Below are positions 26,651-36,024 of a DNA stretch of 64,000 nucleotides, one piece after another. Source of the DNA: Natronocella acetinitrilica (GTDB lineage: Bacteria; Pseudomonadota; Gammaproteobacteria; Nitrococcales; Aquisalimonadaceae); the NCBI RefSeq assembly GCF_024170285.1, contig NZ_JALJXV010000011.1, positions 103,268 to 167,267 of the forward strand. Reading direction: 5' to 3'. The translations under genes and the position numbers were made by a program. The notes under the pieces were generated by a model. The model did not search any database. It saw only the letters and a list, made by a program, of their open reading frames with translations, and was not told where the DNA came from. Each line of letters starts with the position of its first letter. Within the stretch, counting starts at the first letter, position 1.

Positions 26651-29600
26651 TCACGCCGTTGCCGTCCCCCGGTCCGCGAGCCATTCTCTCATCCGAATGA
26701 TGCCGTTTTCCCCCAGCGAATAAGTAGCCGGGATCACCACCAGGGTCAGCAGCATGGACGAGATCATGCCGCTGATGATGGCCACTGCTAGCGGACCTTG
26801 GGTTTCCGCTCCCGCACCGGCGCCCAATGCAGCCGGCAGCATGGCAAGGATCAGGGTCAGCGAGGTCATCAGTATCGGCCGCAAGCGCACCGGGCAGGCC
26901 TGCTGTAGCGCCTCGTCCACGGAGAGATCCCGCTTCTTGCGGTACTGGTTGGTGAGGTCCACCAGCAGGATACCGTTCTTGGTCACCAGTCCAACCAGCA
27001 AGACCAGGCCGATCATGGAGTAGATGTTCAGCGTGTGGCTGAACAGCCACAGGCCCACGACGCCACCGATCATTGCCAGAGGCAGGGCCGCGAGGATGAT
27101 GAACGGCTGGGCGAAGGAATTGAACTGGCTGCCCAGCACCATGTAGACCAGCACGATGGCCACCACGAAGACGAACAGGATGGCTGCTGCCGTGCGCTCG
27201 AACTCCTCGGCCTGTCCCACCAGGTTGAGGCTGTAACCAAGCGGCATGATGTCCGCAGCCTCGCGCTCCACCAGATTGACCGCTTCGGCCAGCGGCACCC
27301 CAGGCACCGAGTAGAACTGGGCGGCGTATTGCAGATCGTAGCGACCGATCACCGCCGGCCCCAGCTGCGGCTCGAATCGCGCCACGTTATCCAGCCGGAT
27401 CATGTCTCCGCTACCATTGCGCAGGAAAATTCGGCGCAGGTCATCGGGGCTGCTGAAGGCGCTGTCCATAGCCTTCAGCCGGACGTCGTAGCGTTCCCCG
27501 TCACCGGGCTCATCGTTGTAGCGCGCCACGTCGATGCCACCGGCCAGCACGTTGGCGGCGCGGGCAATATCGAATGTGGAAAGCCCCAGCACCGCGGCCC
27601 GCTCGCGGTCCACCTCCAGCACCAGTTCCGGCAGATCCAGGCTCAGGTCCAGGTCCAGGGTGGCGATCTCGCTGCGACCGCCAAGGCGGCTCTCCATTTC
27701 CTCCGCCAGCCGTGCGACCTCGTCCAGATCAGGCCCGGAAATGTTGAACTGCAACGGCTCGCCGCGCTGGCCGCCGATCAAGGGCACCGAGGAGGCGAAG
27801 GCCCGCACCCCCGGAAGCTGCGCCAAGCGTCCCTGGACCTCGCCGACGATGGCCTGCTGACTCAGGCTTCGGTTCTCCCGCGGCTCCAGCCTGACGAAGG
27901 AAATGCCTTCGTTGACCTGACTTTCATCGCCGAGACCGATAGCGGTGAAATAGCTGCGTACGCCGTCCTGTGAGCCGAGGACTTCCTCGATCTGCTGCAG
28001 TTTTCCGTCCGCATGATCGATGCTGGACCCGAGGGGTGTCTGGAAGAACACCAGGAACTGACCCTCGTCCTCTTCCGGTGCAAACTCGCCGCCCAGCTGT
28101 CCGACCAGGCTGCCGGCGGCGACGGTGACGGCGGCCACCACGGCCAGGGTGATCCAGCGGAATCGCAACACCCGGGCCAGCAGCCAGCGGTAGCCGGATT
28201 CCAGCCCACGAAAGCCGCTCTCGAGGAAGTTGTAAACCTTGCCATGCTCCTTGGGCACTGTCAGGAATCGTGAACACAGCATTGGCGTCAGAGTCAGTGC
28301 CACAAGGCTCGAGGCCAGCACACCCAGAGCCACGACCACCGCGAAGGATTCGAAAAAGCGACCGATGATGCCGCCCATGAACAGCACCGGCAGGAAGATG
28401 GAAATCAGCGCCAGTGTGGTGGCGATAATGGCGAAGAACACCTCGTTGGAACCGACGATGGCCCCCTCGATGGGGTCCTCGATACCTTCCTCGCGATGGC
28501 GGAAAATGTTCTCCAGCACCACGATGGCGTCATCCACCACCACCCCGATCAGCAGCAGCATGGCCAGCATGGTCATGGAGTTCAGCGTGTAGCCGAAGAA
28601 GTAGACGGTGGCGATGATCGCCGCCAGGGAGATGGGAATGGACAGGGTGACGATCAGCGTGGAGCGCAGATTCTTGAGGAACAGCCATAGCACCAGGGCG
28701 GCGAAGAGTATGCCCAGGCCGATGGTCTGGTAGAGGCTGTCGATCATCTCGAGGATGAAGACCGACTGGTCCGAGGCAACGTTGATCTCCATGCCCGGCG
28801 GTAGCTGCGGGCGGATTTCTTCATCCACCCGGCGTTGCACCTCGTCGATGATGGCCACGGTATTGGTGCCGGACACCTTGACGATACCGAGCCCCACCGT
28901 GGGCTCGCCGTTGAAGCGGGCCAGGCCGCGGCGGTCCTCGAGGCCGTCCACCACGTCGGCGACATCGCGCAGCCGGATCAACGCACCGTCCCGGGAGGCG
29001 ACGATCAGCTCCTCCAGTTCATGAGGTTGGTGGAACTCCAGATCGAGCTTGATCAGTCGTTCGGTGGAATCACTGACCAGGAAGCCGCCGGGGAGCTGGA
29101 AATGCTCGGTCTCGACGGCATTCAGCACGTCCTGAACGGTGAGTTCGAAGGCTGCCAGCTTGTCCGGGTCCACCTCCACACGGATGTTGCGCTCAAGCCC
29201 GCCGCCGATCTGGATTTCGCCGACGCCGTTGATGTTCTCCAGCTGCGGGCGGACCACGTTGCGGGCATACACGCCGAGCTGTTGCAGGGTGCGGTCGCCC
29301 TGCAGGGACAGCCACATGATGGCCTGGGCGTCCGTCTCCACCTTCTGGACCACCGGCGCCTCGGCGTCGGCGGGGAGTTCCTGGCGGATCTCGTTGACCT
29401 TGGCCTGCACCTCGTTGAAGGCCACATCCACGTCCTTGTCCAGGTCGAAGGTGATATTGACCACCGAGACGCCCGGGCTGGAACTGGACTGGATGTTGTC
29501 GATGCCGGGCACCGTATTGACGGCCCGCTCCACCTGCGACGTGATGGAAGCATCGATGATCTCGGGATCGGCTCCCGGCTGGGAGACCACCACCGTGACC

Positions 29601-29731
29601 ACCGGAAAGTCGATGTTGGGAATTCGGTCGGTGCCCACCTGCTGATAGCCGATCAGGCCGAACAGCACCAGCACCGCACTGAGCATGACCGCCAGCACAT
29701 GGCGGCGGATGGAGAGCTCTGGCAGTGTCAT
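26651..29731 (-). CDS. RND efflux transporter, inner-membrane permease
   Basis: A 1026-residue AcrB/MexB-superfamily pump. It has the N-terminal helix (RRHVLAVMLSAVLVLFGLIGY), two large periplasmic loops and two sets of six helices. The proton-relay Asp pair is in GVVVDDAIVVLENIFRHREEG. The porter motif TDRIPNIDFPVVTV and the final segment GIRLVDLTNQ-like (ILLVDLTNQYRKKR) fit the HAE1 type, which exports organic compounds. It follows its adaptor by four bases. No outer-membrane channel gene is nearby, so it must borrow one. Expression probably depends on the TetR regulator at the operon head. Confidence 0.95.
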   Translation of the reverse strand: MTLPELSIRRHVLAVMLSAVLVLFGLIGYQQVGTDRIPNIDFPVVTVVVSQPGADPEIIDASITSQVERAVNTVPGIDNIQSSSSPGVSVVNITFDLDKDVDVAFNEVQAKVNEIRQELPADAEAPVVQKVETDAQAIMWLSLQGDRTLQQLGVYARNVVRPQLENINGVGEIQIGGGLERNIRVEVDPDKLAAFELTVQDVLNAVETEHFQLPGGFLVSDSTERLIKLDLEFHQPHELEELIVASRDGALIRLRDVADVVDGLEDRRGLARFNGEPTVGLGIVKVSGTNTVAIIDEVQRRVDEEIRPQLPPGMEINVASDQSVFILEMIDSLYQTIGLGILFAALVLWLFLKNLRSTLIVTLSIPISLAAIIATVYFFGYTLNSMTMLAMLLLIGVVVDDAIVVLENIFRHREEGIEDPIEGAIVGSNEVFFAIIATTLALISIFLPVLFMGGIIGRFFESFAVVVALGVLASSLVALTLTPMLCSRFLTVPKEHGKVYNFLESGFRGLESGYRWLLARVLRFRWITLAVVAAVTVAAGSLVGQLGGEFAPEEDEGQFLVFFQTPLGSSIDHADGKLQQIEEVLGSQDGVRSYFTAIGLGDESQVNEGISFVRLEPRENRSLSQQAIVGEVQGRLAQLPGVRAFASSVPLIGGQRGEPLQFNISGPDLDEVARLAEEMESRLGGRSEIATLDLDLSLDLPELVLEVDRERAAVLGLSTFDIARAANVLAGGIDVARYNDEPGDGERYDVRLKAMDSAFSSPDDLRRIFLRNGSGDMIRLDNVARFEPQLGPAVIGRYDLQYAAQFYSVPGVPLAEAVNLVEREAADIMPLGYSLNLVGQAEEFERTAAAILFVFVVAIVLVYMVLGSQFNSFAQPFIILAALPLAMIGGVVGLWLFSHTLNIYSMIGLVLLVGLVTKNGILLVDLTNQYRKKRDLSVDEALQQACPVRLRPILMTSLTLILAMLPAALGAGAGAETQGPLAVAIISGMISSMLLTLVVIPATYSLGENGIIRMREWLADRGTATA

Positions 29732-29735
29732 GGGC

Positions 29736-30824
29736 TCAGTCCTCCGACACGCGGACGCTGGCGCCGTCGCTCAGGAACCCCGCCCCGTCCACGGCGACGC
29801 GGTCACCGTCGTCGAGCCCCTCCAGGATCTCCGTGGAACTGCCGAGACGCCGTCCGACCCGCACATCCCGGGCGTGGGCCGTGTCGTCCTCGATGACGTA
29901 CACGACCTCGCCCCGAGGCCGTTGCACCACCGACTGATTGGGTACCACAACGCTTTCCCGGGTGAGGACAACGACATCGGCGTTGACCGTACCACCCTGT
30001 CGCCAGCCGCCGGGGTTGCGGACGTTGATGATGGCCTCGATTGCCCGGCTGCCGTCCGTCAGGCCAGGGCGAAGCTCCGCGATCTGACCCTCGACATCGC
30101 TGTTGTCGGTTAGCGCCGCGCGCAGTCGCACGGCCTGACCGATCTCGAGCCGTGGTGCGGCCGACTCCGGGAATGGCAGGCGCACGCGGAGCAGGTCCTG
30201 GCTGATCAGGCGAAACAACGGCTCTCCCGGGCTGGTGTAATCGCCATCGGAGACGTGACGCTCATCGATCTCACCGGCAACTGGTGAACGCACTTCGGTA
30301 TTGCGCAGGTCCCGCTCGGCGTTGCGCCGGGCTACCTGGGCCGCCTCCAGCTGTTCCTCCAGGGATTCCTGTTCCGCTTCGGCGCCATCCACCATGGCCT
30401 GCGTGACGAATCCGTCTTCAAGCAGCTCGCGGTTGCGTGCCAGTTCCCGTTCCTGATTGCGCAACAGCGCCTCCAGGCGGCGGATGTCGGTGGACGCGGA
30501 AGCCAGGCTCAGTTCATAAGGCTCAGGATCGATTTCCAGCAGCAGATCGCCACGGCTTACCCGGTCACCTGCGTCCACGTGCACACTGAGGATACGGCCG
30601 GTGACCTCGGAAGTGAGCGAGGGCGTGGTCCGCGAGCTGATGCGGCCAATCGTGCGTTCCAGGACTTCAACTGTTTCCTTTTCCACGGTGACGGTGGTGA
30701 TGAGCACCCCGTCGGAGTCGTCATCGTTGTCAGCCTGATCGTTATCGCCGTTGCCGCCGCAGGCAATCAGGGCAAATGCGGCGAAAAGAAAAAACAGACC
30801 GGTGCGGGAGTGCGCAGTTTTCAT
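29736..30824 (-). CDS. RND efflux periplasmic adaptor (membrane fusion lipoprotein)
   Basis: A 362-residue lipoprotein with lipobox ALIAC and an acidic linker (GGNGDNDQADNDDDSD). The order is lipoyl half (VTGRILSVHVDAGDRVSRGDLLLEID), alpha-helical hairpin (residues about 100-165, rich in Glu, Arg and Gln), second lipoyl half (VRSPVAGEIDERHVSDGDY), then beta-barrel and membrane-proximal domain. It links the pump to an outer-membrane channel. It lies between the TetR gene and the pump on the same strand. Confidence 0.93.
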   Translation of the reverse strand: MKTAHSRTGLFFLFAAFALIACGGNGDNDQADNDDDSDGVLITTVTVEKETVEVLERTIGRISSRTTPSLTSEVTGRILSVHVDAGDRVSRGDLLLEIDPEPYELSLASASTDIRRLEALLRNQERELARNRELLEDGFVTQAMVDGAEAEQESLEEQLEAAQVARRNAERDLRNTEVRSPVAGEIDERHVSDGDYTSPGEPLFRLISQDLLRVRLPFPESAAPRLEIGQAVRLRAALTDNSDVEGQIAELRPGLTDGSRAIEAIINVRNPGGWRQGGTVNADVVVLTRESVVVPNQSVVQRPRGEVVYVIEDDTAHARDVRVGRRLGSSTEILEGLDDGDRVAVDGAGFLSDGASVRVSED

Positions 30825-30899
30825 GGGACGCCTTGTCTTGCAATCGTGGGGCCGCGACGCAATACCTTGCCGCGGCTGCAGGTCGAGTGAGCGGTCGCC

Positions 30900-31541
30900 T
30901 CAGCGGCCGTCGAGGGATGTCTCAAGCAGCTGCATCAGGGCCCCTATGAAACGGTCCTGATCCAGTGGTTGTTCCGCGTTGCGAAGCTGTGGCAACACGT
31001 CCTGTAGCTGGAAGTACATGAAATTGGCGCCGAGGATGCACAACAGCAGCACCAGTGGGTCCACGTGACTCGACCGCGGCAGGCCGGTGGAAGTTTCATC
31101 ACGGATCCGTGCGAGCAGTTGATTCAGGTCCCGGGCGATCAATTCCTCGGCTTGCTGGCGTTGGCTGTTGCCCCGGCCGTTGAGCATCTGACGGAGGAAC
31201 AGATGCACCGACGCCGGATCGGCAAGCATGGTTTCGAGATTGCGACGGGCGAAGTCGCTGATGCGCTGCCGTGGTGTCTGCTGCGCGGCATCGAAGCTGT
31301 CCAGGATGGCCTGAAAGGCCGAGGACGTATCCTCCAGCACCGCGCTGTAGAGCCCGGCCTTGCTGCCGAAGTGGTGGAACACGTTGGCCTTGCTGGCCTT
31401 GGCCATCTGCGCCACGTCCCTGATCGAGACCCCGTCATAACCACGCTGCCCGAACAGCAACTTGGCCGCGGCCAGGATGCGCTGACAGGCTTGTGTGGAC
31501 GGCGGACGGGCTGATTCGCTGGATAGAGCGACAGGAGGCAT
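30900..31541 (-). CDS. TetR/AcrR-family repressor of the efflux operon
   Basis: A 213-residue regulator. The helix-turn-helix occupies residues 20-65 (RILAAAKLLFGQRGYDGVSIRDVAQMAKASKANVFHHF in two parts). The C-terminal ligand domain is all-helical, with DPLVLLLCILGANFMYF. The ATG follows AGGAGG. A 24-base near-palindrome ends 13 bases upstream of the ATG, overlapping the start-proximal promoter region, so it should repress itself and the adaptor and pump genes, which start 75 bases after its stop. The inducer is unknown. Confidence 0.92.
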   Translation of the reverse strand: MPPVALSSESARPPSTQACQRILAAAKLLFGQRGYDGVSIRDVAQMAKASKANVFHHFGSKAGLYSAVLEDTSSAFQAILDSFDAAQQTPRQRISDFARRNLETMLADPASVHLFLRQMLNGRGNSQRQQAEELIARDLNQLLARIRDETSTGLPRSSHVDPLVLLLCILGANFMYFQLQDVLPQLRNAEQPLDQDRFIGALMQLLETSLDGR

Positions 31542-31554
31542 CGTTGACCTCGTA

Positions 31555-31605
31555 TTGACTAACCGATCGGTCAGTCAATATATGGCATGTGTCCTCGGCG
31601 CACAA
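31555..31605 (-). promoter_or_regulatory. Promoter and TetR operator of the efflux operon
   Basis: A palindrome with half-sites TTGACTAACCGA and TCGGTCAGTCAA (11 of 12 paired) spans 31555-31578. On the minus strand it begins at the -10 TATATT (31577-31582). The -35 TTGTGC lies 17 bases further upstream (31600-31605). A repressor bound here would cover the transcription start. Confidence 0.7.
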
Positions 31606-31709
31606 GCCGGACCACTCTCCACGTCGTCGGGTATCACTGGCATACTCTCGGCTGGCGTGACCAACGACACCGTTGGCGTGATTTGCAAAGAGTCTGGAGA
31701 GAGCCCCGT

Positions 31710-32138
31710 ATGTCCAACGCTTTCCATCTGGCTTTTCCCGTGACCGACCTGGACACCACCAGGCGTTTCTATGAGCAGGTTCTTGGCTGTGAGCGTGGGC
31801 GTGAGTCCGAGCACTGGGTGGATTTCAATTTTCACGGTCACCAGATTACTGCCCATCTGGTCGATCAGATGCCCCAGGTGCCCACCAACCATGTGGATGG
31901 TAAGCAGGTGCCGGTGCAGCACTTCGGCCTCATTCTGGAGTGGGACGACTGGGAAGTGTTGGCTGCCCGGTTGCGTGACCAGGCGGTGACTTTCATCATC
32001 GAGCCCACCGTGCGCTTTGCAGGAAAAACCGGCGAGCAAGGCACCTGCTTCCTGCTGGATCCTGCCGGCAACGCCCTGGAGTTCAAGGCGTTTCGCCGCC
32101 CCGGGGAGGTGTTTGCGCGAGGGGGCGGGCATGGCTGA
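31710..32138 (+). CDS. VOC-superfamily (glyoxalase-like) protein
   Basis: The start is the ATG after CTGGAGAGAGCCCCGT, giving 142 residues. It has two beta-alpha-beta-beta-beta modules: [24 protein letters not shown] and [20 protein letters not shown]. Probable metal ligands are His in AFHLAF, His in VQHFGL and Glu in NALEFKAF. It could be a dioxygenase, isomerase or resistance-type binding protein; the [15 protein letters not shown] ending is typical of the superfamily. Its last eight bases overlap the acetyltransferase gene. Confidence 0.88.
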   Translation: MSNAFHLAFPVTDLDTTRRFYEQVLGCERGRESEHWVDFNFHGHQITAHLVDQMPQVPTNHVDGKQVPVQHFGLILEWDDWEVLAARLRDQAVTFIIEPTVRFAGKTGEQGTCFLLDPAGNALEFKAFRRPGEVFARGGGHG

Positions 32139-32733
32139 AGCCATTCGGCTGCAGCGCCTGGTCGGCGCGCAGATCAACGAGGCGCTGGAGCAACTGGCGG
32201 CGCTGCGTATCCGGGTGTTCCGTGATTGGCCCTATCTCTACGATGGCGACGCCGATTACGAGGCGCGCTATCTGCGAACCTATGCCCAGTCAGAGCAGGC
32301 TGTCTGTGTGCTGGCCTGGGAGGGCGAGCGGGTGGTTGGTGCGGCAACCGGGATTCCGCTTGCCGATGAGACAGAGGAAGTCATCAAGCCGATCCGCGAG
32401 GCAGGGCTTCTCGTGGAGAGCGTGTTCTATTTCGGTGAGTCCGTGCTGCTTCCGGAGTACCGCGGGCGGGGGATCGGAGTCGGCTTCATGAACGAGCGGG
32501 AGGAGCATGCCCGGTCGCTGGGCTACGCCGTCGCCATGTTCTGCTCGGTGCAACGGCCTGCAACGCATCCACGCAGGCCCGAGGGCTACGTGCCTCTGGA
32601 CGCCTTCTGGCAAAAGCGGGGCTTCCAGCCTGAAGACACGCTGCAGGCCTGGTTCCGCTGGAAGGATCTGGACGATCTGGAAGAGACCGTCAAGCCCCTG
32701 CGTTTCTGGTCGAAGCGCTTGTCCTCGTCCTAA
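32131..32733 (+). CDS. GNAT-family N-acetyltransferase
   Basis: A 200-residue protein whose ATG overlaps the end of the VOC gene. The acetyl-CoA-binding motif A is [21 protein letters not shown], preceded by the beta4 strand [11 protein letters not shown]. The extra C-terminal part ([20 protein letters not shown], then [17 protein letters not shown]) indicates the longer GNAT branch. Substrate unknown. Coupling to the VOC gene suggests a shared pathway. The stop overlaps by two to three bases the stop of the convergent membrane-protein gene. Confidence 0.86.
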   Translation: MAEAIRLQRLVGAQINEALEQLAALRIRVFRDWPYLYDGDADYEARYLRTYAQSEQAVCVLAWEGERVVGAATGIPLADETEEVIKPIREAGLLVESVFYFGESVLLPEYRGRGIGVGFMNEREEHARSLGYAVAMFCSVQRPATHPRRPEGYVPLDAFWQKRGFQPEDTLQAWFRWKDLDDLEETVKPLRFWSKRLSSS

Positions 32734-33065
32734 AGCCCGCCCAGTAGCACGAGGAACGCGATTCCGGCCACCCCTGCATGCAGCAGGATCACCGGCAGGA
32801 TTGGCGACTCATCACGTCGTCGAACCAGGAAGGCAAAGCCACCCCCGATCACTGCCAGCAGAAACAGGAATGCGGCGCTGTTGAACCAGAGGTTCTCCGG
32901 CCCGGTGAAGGCGCGGTAGATGAGCAGCGACACGGCACTGATGCCGATCAGGCCATGGGTAATGCCCCAGGCGGGTATCCAGCGCCCCCGGCGATGACTC
33001 TGGCGGTAGGTCAGCACGCCCATGGTCATGGTGGCCAAGAACAGGATGACGATGAGTGCTTCCAC
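32730..33065 (-). CDS. Small four-helix membrane protein
   Basis: A 111-residue protein from a GTG after CCGGAGCTATC. Four hydrophobic helices: EALIVILFLATMTMGVLTY, AWGITHGLIGISAVSLLIY, NSAAFLFLLAVIGGGFAFLV and a final VILLHAGVAGIAFLVLLGG. Two histidines sit inside helices (ITHGL, LLHAG), a layout seen in small haem- or quinone-associated membrane proteins. I cannot name a family with confidence. Its stop overlaps the stop of the acetyltransferase gene tail to tail. Confidence 0.7.
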   Translation of the reverse strand: MEALIVILFLATMTMGVLTYRQSHRRGRWIPAWGITHGLIGISAVSLLIYRAFTGPENLWFNSAAFLFLLAVIGGGFAFLVRRRDESPILPVILLHAGVAGIAFLVLLGGL

Positions 33066-33145
33066 GATAGCTCCGGCTGGGTGTGGAGGACCGCGAGCGT
33101 TGCATGGATAGGGTGTTGTGGCAAGCGCGTCGCGGATCGGCTCCA

Positions 33146-34633
33146 CTACGCCGGATCGGTCTCCTCGGCGGTGGGTGGCTCCACCATTTGCAACTGTCGC
33201 TCCAGCACCGCTGTCGTCGCCTCCGATGGATCCTTGCCCAGTTGTGCCCGCTGCCGCAGACGCTGCCGCAGTGTGTTCTCGTCCGCCTCGCACCAGACCA
33301 GCCTGCTTGACCAGCCTCCGGTGCTCGCCAGCGCACGGAAACGCGCTCGCTCGGAGCGACGCAGGTTGGCTGCATCCACGATGACGGAGGAGCCGCAGGC
33401 CAGTATTCCGCGGGCCAGGTCCGCCAGGCGCTGGTAGGTTTGTTCACCGGCCTCGGGCCCGTAGATGCCACCCCCGGCAGGAGCGTCAGTGCGCGCATCC
33501 GCGGCAAGTCCAAACAGCCGCTTGCGTTCCACATCCGACCGGATCCTTACGGCGCCGGTCTGCTCCACCAGTGCCAGAGCCCGGGTTGACTTTCCGCTGC
33601 CTGAAAGTCCCCCCATGATCCAGAGTGTCGGTTTGCGGGGTTCGGTGTAATGCGCAGCCAGGGACAGATAGCGTACCGCCTCCTGTCCGGCCTGCTCGCC
33701 ACCGCCGGCCCGGGCGTGAATCGCATTGACCTTGGCCCGCACCAGGGCGCGATAGCATTTGAATAACAGCAGTAGCGGAAGACCTCGGTAGTCCCCTCCA
33801 CACTCAAGGTAGTGGCTGGTGAGCAGGGCACCGAGGTCAGGTGAGCCTCGTGCATCCAGATCCATGGCGACGAAAGCCACCTCGTTCATCACATCGATGT
33901 AGCGAAGCGGCTCCGAAAACTCGATGCCGTCGAAAAAGTGGATCGCCCCGCCTTCCCGGTACATGTTTGCCAGGTGCAGGTCGCCGTGACACTCGCGCAC
34001 CCGTCCCGAATGCAGGCGCTCGCTCACCAGCGTTTGCAGCCGGTCATGCTCCCGGGGGAACCAGTCAAGCACCTGCTCAAGCTGTACTCCGCCGGGCAGG
34101 AGGCGGCGGCAGTCCTCCAGGTTATCAAGCAGTGGTGCGGTGATTGCGCTCACCGAGTGCAGGGGATGGTCGTTGGCCAACGGCGCACAGGTCTGGTGGA
34201 AGGACACCATGGCCTGCGCCAGTGCCTCCATGTCCGGCGGTTTCAGCTCACCACGCTCCAGAACCCGGTCCAGCCTTGCCTCCGTGGGGAAGCGTCGCAT
34301 CTGCACGGCGTGATCCAGAACCGGGCCTGACCCGCCGAGTTCAGGCTCGTCCGGTGTGCCGGTGACAGGGAGAACCGCGAGATAGAGATCCGGTGCGAGC
34401 CGGCGATTGAGGCGCAGCTCTTCACGGCAATAGTGTTGCCGAAGCGCAAGCGTGGAGTAGTCCAGGAAGCCGAGATCGACGGGTTTTTTCAGCTTGTACG
34501 CGTGGTCACCAGCCAACAGCACCGTTGCGCCGTGGGTCTCGATGGTCTCCACCGCCATGCCGTCCATGGACAGGGTGCGCTGGAGGCCTGCAATCAGTTG
34601 CCGATGCTCTGCCAGTGCCGATTCCGCATGCAT
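33146..34633 (-). CDS. Fusion of an APH-like kinase and a P-loop (AAA_33) kinase
   Basis: The ATG at 34633 gives 495 residues; a TTG at 34663 is possible. The N-terminal half (to about residue 325) is an aminoglycoside-phosphotransferase-like fold with YKLKKPVDLGFLDY, the catalytic RECHGDLHLANM and the metal-binding FFDGIEFS. The C-terminal half has Walker A GGLSGSGKST, a RSDVERKRL lid and VDAANLRR. Such fusions are common in proteobacteria and often annotated as bifunctional kinases with unknown substrate. Drug resistance should not be inferred from the first domain. Confidence 0.88.
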   Translation of the reverse strand: MHAESALAEHRQLIAGLQRTLSMDGMAVETIETHGATVLLAGDHAYKLKKPVDLGFLDYSTLALRQHYCREELRLNRRLAPDLYLAVLPVTGTPDEPELGGSGPVLDHAVQMRRFPTEARLDRVLERGELKPPDMEALAQAMVSFHQTCAPLANDHPLHSVSAITAPLLDNLEDCRRLLPGGVQLEQVLDWFPREHDRLQTLVSERLHSGRVRECHGDLHLANMYREGGAIHFFDGIEFSEPLRYIDVMNEVAFVAMDLDARGSPDLGALLTSHYLECGGDYRGLPLLLLFKCYRALVRAKVNAIHARAGGGEQAGQEAVRYLSLAAHYTEPRKPTLWIMGGLSGSGKSTRALALVEQTGAVRIRSDVERKRLFGLAADARTDAPAGGGIYGPEAGEQTYQRLADLARGILACGSSVIVDAANLRRSERARFRALASTGGWSSRLVWCEADENTLRQRLRQRAQLGKDPSEATTAVLERQLQMVEPPTAEETDPA

Positions 34634-34691
34634 CGAGTAAGCCCGTGTCGTCCATGCCGGCAATCATGATGCGCATGTCTACCGGTGGTTG

Positions 34692-35030
34692 TCAGCCCCC
34701 GCGTAGCAGCAGATGACACTGGCCGGCTTCCATGACCACCGGGTGGCGCGTGGCACACCGGCACTGGCGGGCCTGTGCCCATTCCGACAGGTGCTGTACC
34801 ACGGCACAGCCACAGGCGGGGTGGTGGGTGTCCTTGATGTCCTCTTCCTTGCGGGTCAGGGGCATGCCCCGTTTCCGGCACAGATCTTCAACGGCCACAA
34901 GGTCCCCACCGCGATCGCGGAACAGGAGTATGCGCTTGCCGGCAAGGACCAGTGTGCGGAACTCGTCGTTGCCGCAATCGGCGAGCCTGCCTAGGGGAAT
35001 ACGTACGGCGGTGTCGGTTTCGGTGCTCAT
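34692..35030 (-). CDS. Rieske-like small protein with altered cluster ligands
   Basis: A 112-residue protein starting at the ATG at 35030. The fold order resembles a Rieske ferredoxin: VRIPLGRLADCGNDEFRTLVLAGKRILLFRDRGG in two strands, then LVAVEDLCRKRGMPL where C-x-H is expected. The second box, CGCAVVQHL, stands where C-x-x-H is expected. The histidines of the canonical 2Fe-2S ligands are thus missing, although six cysteines remain (EDLC, ACGC, QCRC, QCH). It may bind another metal or none. It is followed downstream on the same strand by the kinase fusion. Function unknown. Confidence 0.6.
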   Translation of the reverse strand: MSTETDTAVRIPLGRLADCGNDEFRTLVLAGKRILLFRDRGGDLVAVEDLCRKRGMPLTRKEEDIKDTHHPACGCAVVQHLSEWAQARQCRCATRHPVVMEAGQCHLLLRGG

Positions 35031-35177
35031 GGCGTCCAGCCTCCCGGGTCGTGATGCTCCGAGTCTTGTACGGAGCAAAACCCGTTCCGTCCGGTGCGAG
35101 CCTGCAATGACGCCTATCTGCCACTCTGTGCTGTCAGCATCCTGCCCTGCAAACTGGCAAGCGCCCGTGTCAGGGCA

Positions 35178-36011
35178 CTACGCTGGTGCAGCGAGACGGC
35201 TTCGCAGGCCCGCCATGACTTCCGCGGTGGCGGGTCGGACACCGCGCCAGAGCCGGAACGACTCCGCCGCCTGCTCCACAAGCATGCCCAGCCCGTCGCT
35301 GACAGCGCCAGCACCCTGCGTCGCCGCCCAGCGCATGAAGGGCGTCGCTTCGCGGCCGTAAACCATATCGTAGGCAAGGCTGCTGTCGCGGACAAACAGC
35401 TGTTCCGGCAATGCGGGCATCTCTCCCTGCAAACCGCTGGAGGTCCCATTGATGACGATGTCGAATTGCCGGCCGGCGCAGTCGCTGAAGCCACAGGCAT
35501 CTACCGGGCAGAACCTGGTCAGCCCGGCGGTCAGCGCCTGCGCCTTGGCCACAGTGCGATTGGCGATGGTCAGCGCTGCCGGCTGCGCCTCCAGCAACGG
35601 CCGTAGCACGCCCCGCACCGCGCCCCCGGCGCCAAGTATCAGGATGCGCCGGCCCTGAATCGCCTGGCCCAGATTGTTCTTGATATCCCGTCGCAGGCCG
35701 ATGCCGTCGGTGTTGTCGCCGTGGAGCCGGCCGTCGGTCCATTGCAGGGTATTGACGGCTCCCGCCGATTCGGCGGCAGGAGAGCGGCTGCCACACAGCA
35801 ACCAGGCCTGCTCCTTGAAGGGCACCGTGATGTTCAGCCCACGGCCGCCTTCGGCAAAGAACTGTTGCACGGCGGCAGCGAACCCGTCCAGGGCAACGAG
35901 TTGCCGCTCATAGCTGAGCTCCTGCCCGGTCGCCTCGGCGAAACGGGCGTGGATCCAGGGTGACTGGCTGTGGGCAATGGGGTTGCCGAAAACGGCGTAG
36001 CGGTCGGTCAT
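35178..36011 (-). CDS. aroE: Shikimate dehydrogenase
   Basis: A 277-residue NADPH enzyme of aromatic amino-acid synthesis that reduces 3-dehydroshikimate. Motifs: YAVFGNPIAHSQSPWIHARFA (shikimate-binding Ser pair), NITVPFKEQ (catalytic Lys), GDNTDGIGL (catalytic Asp), GAGGAVRGVL (NADP) and INGTSSGL. The ATG at 36011 is fixed by the first motif. Length is normal. It lies 14 bases after the stop of the phosphate permease gene on the same strand. Confidence 0.96.
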   Translation of the reverse strand: MTDRYAVFGNPIAHSQSPWIHARFAEATGQELSYERQLVALDGFAAAVQQFFAEGGRGLNITVPFKEQAWLLCGSRSPAAESAGAVNTLQWTDGRLHGDNTDGIGLRRDIKNNLGQAIQGRRILILGAGGAVRGVLRPLLEAQPAALTIANRTVAKAQALTAGLTRFCPVDACGFSDCAGRQFDIVINGTSSGLQGEMPALPEQLFVRDSSLAYDMVYGREATPFMRWAATQGAGAVSDGLGMLVEQAAESFRLWRGVRPATAEVMAGLRSRLAAPA

Positions 36012-36024
36012 GGTCGGTCCGGCT

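Noticed and set aside
33146..34633. Antibiotic resistance kinase
   Set aside because: The APH-like half is fused to a P-loop kinase as in housekeeping proteins of unknown substrate, and nothing nearby suggests a resistance cassette.
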